DNA from: UKL13-2 sp043756275
GTDB lineage: Bacteria; Pseudomonadota; Gammaproteobacteria; Burkholderiales; Usitatibacteraceae
DNA: 5,690 nucleotides
Assembly (NCBI GenBank): GCA_043756275.1
Contig: JAYURJ010000052.1
Span: forward strand, 1-5,690
Direction: 5' to 3'
The position numbers and the translations under genes were made by a program. Shown here piece by piece: positions 5,464 through 5,690 of this stretch; within the stretch, counting starts at the first letter, position 1; every line of letters begins with the position of its first letter. The notes under the pieces are model-generated. The model was not told the DNA's origin, did not search any database, and was given only the letters and a program-made list of their open reading frames with translations.

Positions 5464-5690
5464 ATGTCCCAACAGATTGCGACTCATCCTCAGCCAAATA
5501 TTCTGGCGCAGTTTCTTGAACTGACGAAACCGCGCGTCAATTCGCTGATCGTCTTTACCGCGATCATCGGCATGATGCTGGCCTATCCGGTGGGCATTGC
5601 GTGGGATGTGCCGCTCATGCTCACCAGCACGCTGGGCATCGCGCTGGTCGCGGGCGCGGCGGCGGCGTTTAACTGTTTGGTCGAACAGCA
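5464..5690 (+). CDS. ctaB: Heme O synthase (protoheme IX farnesyltransferase), N-terminal part, truncated by window edge
   Basis: UbiA-family membrane prenyltransferase that attaches a farnesyl group to heme B to make heme O, the substrate of the neighbouring CtaA. About 75 codons are visible of a family length near 290-300. The polar N-terminus MSQQIATHPQPN is followed by the family signature FLELTKPRVNSLIVFTA, a first helix (about 27-43), and a second hydrophobic stretch leading into AAAAFNCLVEQ, just before the expected Asp-rich prenyl-diphosphate-binding motif, which lies beyond the edge. The ATG is 8 nt after the ctaA stop with no convincing Shine-Dalgarno, so translational coupling to ctaA is likely. 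The last 110 bases are clearly richer in GC (73 of 110 by hand count) than ctaA nearby (27 of 60 for 5281-5340). Also called cyoE or cox10. Confidence 0.95.
   Translation, partial: MSQQIATHPQPNILAQFLELTKPRVNSLIVFTAIIGMMLAYPVGIAWDVPLMLTSTLGIALVAGAAAAFNCLVEQ

Noticed and set aside
5128..5487. 119-residue minus-strand frame across the end of ctaA
   Set aside because: Runs antisense over the conserved His282 and His340 region of ctaA and into the ctaB start; Asn/Arg-rich composition typical of a shadow frame.
1..5690. A previously undescribed system, mobile element, CRISPR array or RNA gene
   Set aside because: Nearly all of the window is explained by known oxidase structural and assembly genes. 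I saw no transposase, terminal inverted repeats, regularly spaced repeats, tRNA-like cloverleaf or defence-type domain on either strand.

Overview
The window is a cytochrome c oxidase (aa3-type, heme-copper) structural and biogenesis cluster, almost certainly from a betaproteobacterium. This rests on recognisable core proteins (subunit I, Cox11/CtaG, subunit III, SURF1, heme A synthase, heme O synthase). They are interleaved with small proteins I associate with this locus in Burkholderiales and relatives: a 44-residue small assembly protein, a DUF2970 protein, a DUF2909 'twin transmembrane' protein and a histidine-free SCO-like membrane protein. Base composition looks moderate, roughly half GC by eye. 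That is lower than in many Burkholderiales, so I do not name a genus.

Layout. Positions 1-1713 hold four + strand genes packed head to tail: the 3' half of ctaD (subunit I, start outside the window), a 44-aa single-pass protein, ctaG/cox11 and a 58-aa DUF2970 protein. coxC (subunit III) follows after 35 nt. A strong hairpin with an A-tract before it and a T-tract after it (about 2633-2662) ends this unit, and it can also serve the convergent minus-strand DUF2909 gene (2710-2898). A 96-nt divergent intergenic region then leads to a second + strand unit: SURF1, a 194-aa SCO-like protein (ATGA overlap with SURF1), ctaA and the start of ctaB, which runs off the right edge.

How the genes work together. 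CtaB converts heme B to heme O and CtaA converts heme O to heme A. SURF1 assists delivery of heme A to subunit I. CtaG/Cox11 delivers copper to the CuB site of subunit I. The SCO-like protein probably acts on periplasmic thiols or copper during assembly. Subunits I and III are the structural products in view; subunit II (CuA) is presumably upstream of the left edge. The first unit carries mainly structural subunits and CuB loading, and the second carries heme A synthesis and insertion.

Novelty. I see no mobile element, CRISPR array, RNA gene, defence system or previously undescribed multi-gene system; this is largely a conserved housekeeping locus. The points worth a second look are an Asp-to-Asn change at a Mg-ligand position of subunit I, the complete absence of histidine in the SCO-like protein, two short genes that length cut-offs easily miss, a TTG start for ctaG, and a possible short leader ORF coupled to the DUF2909 gene.
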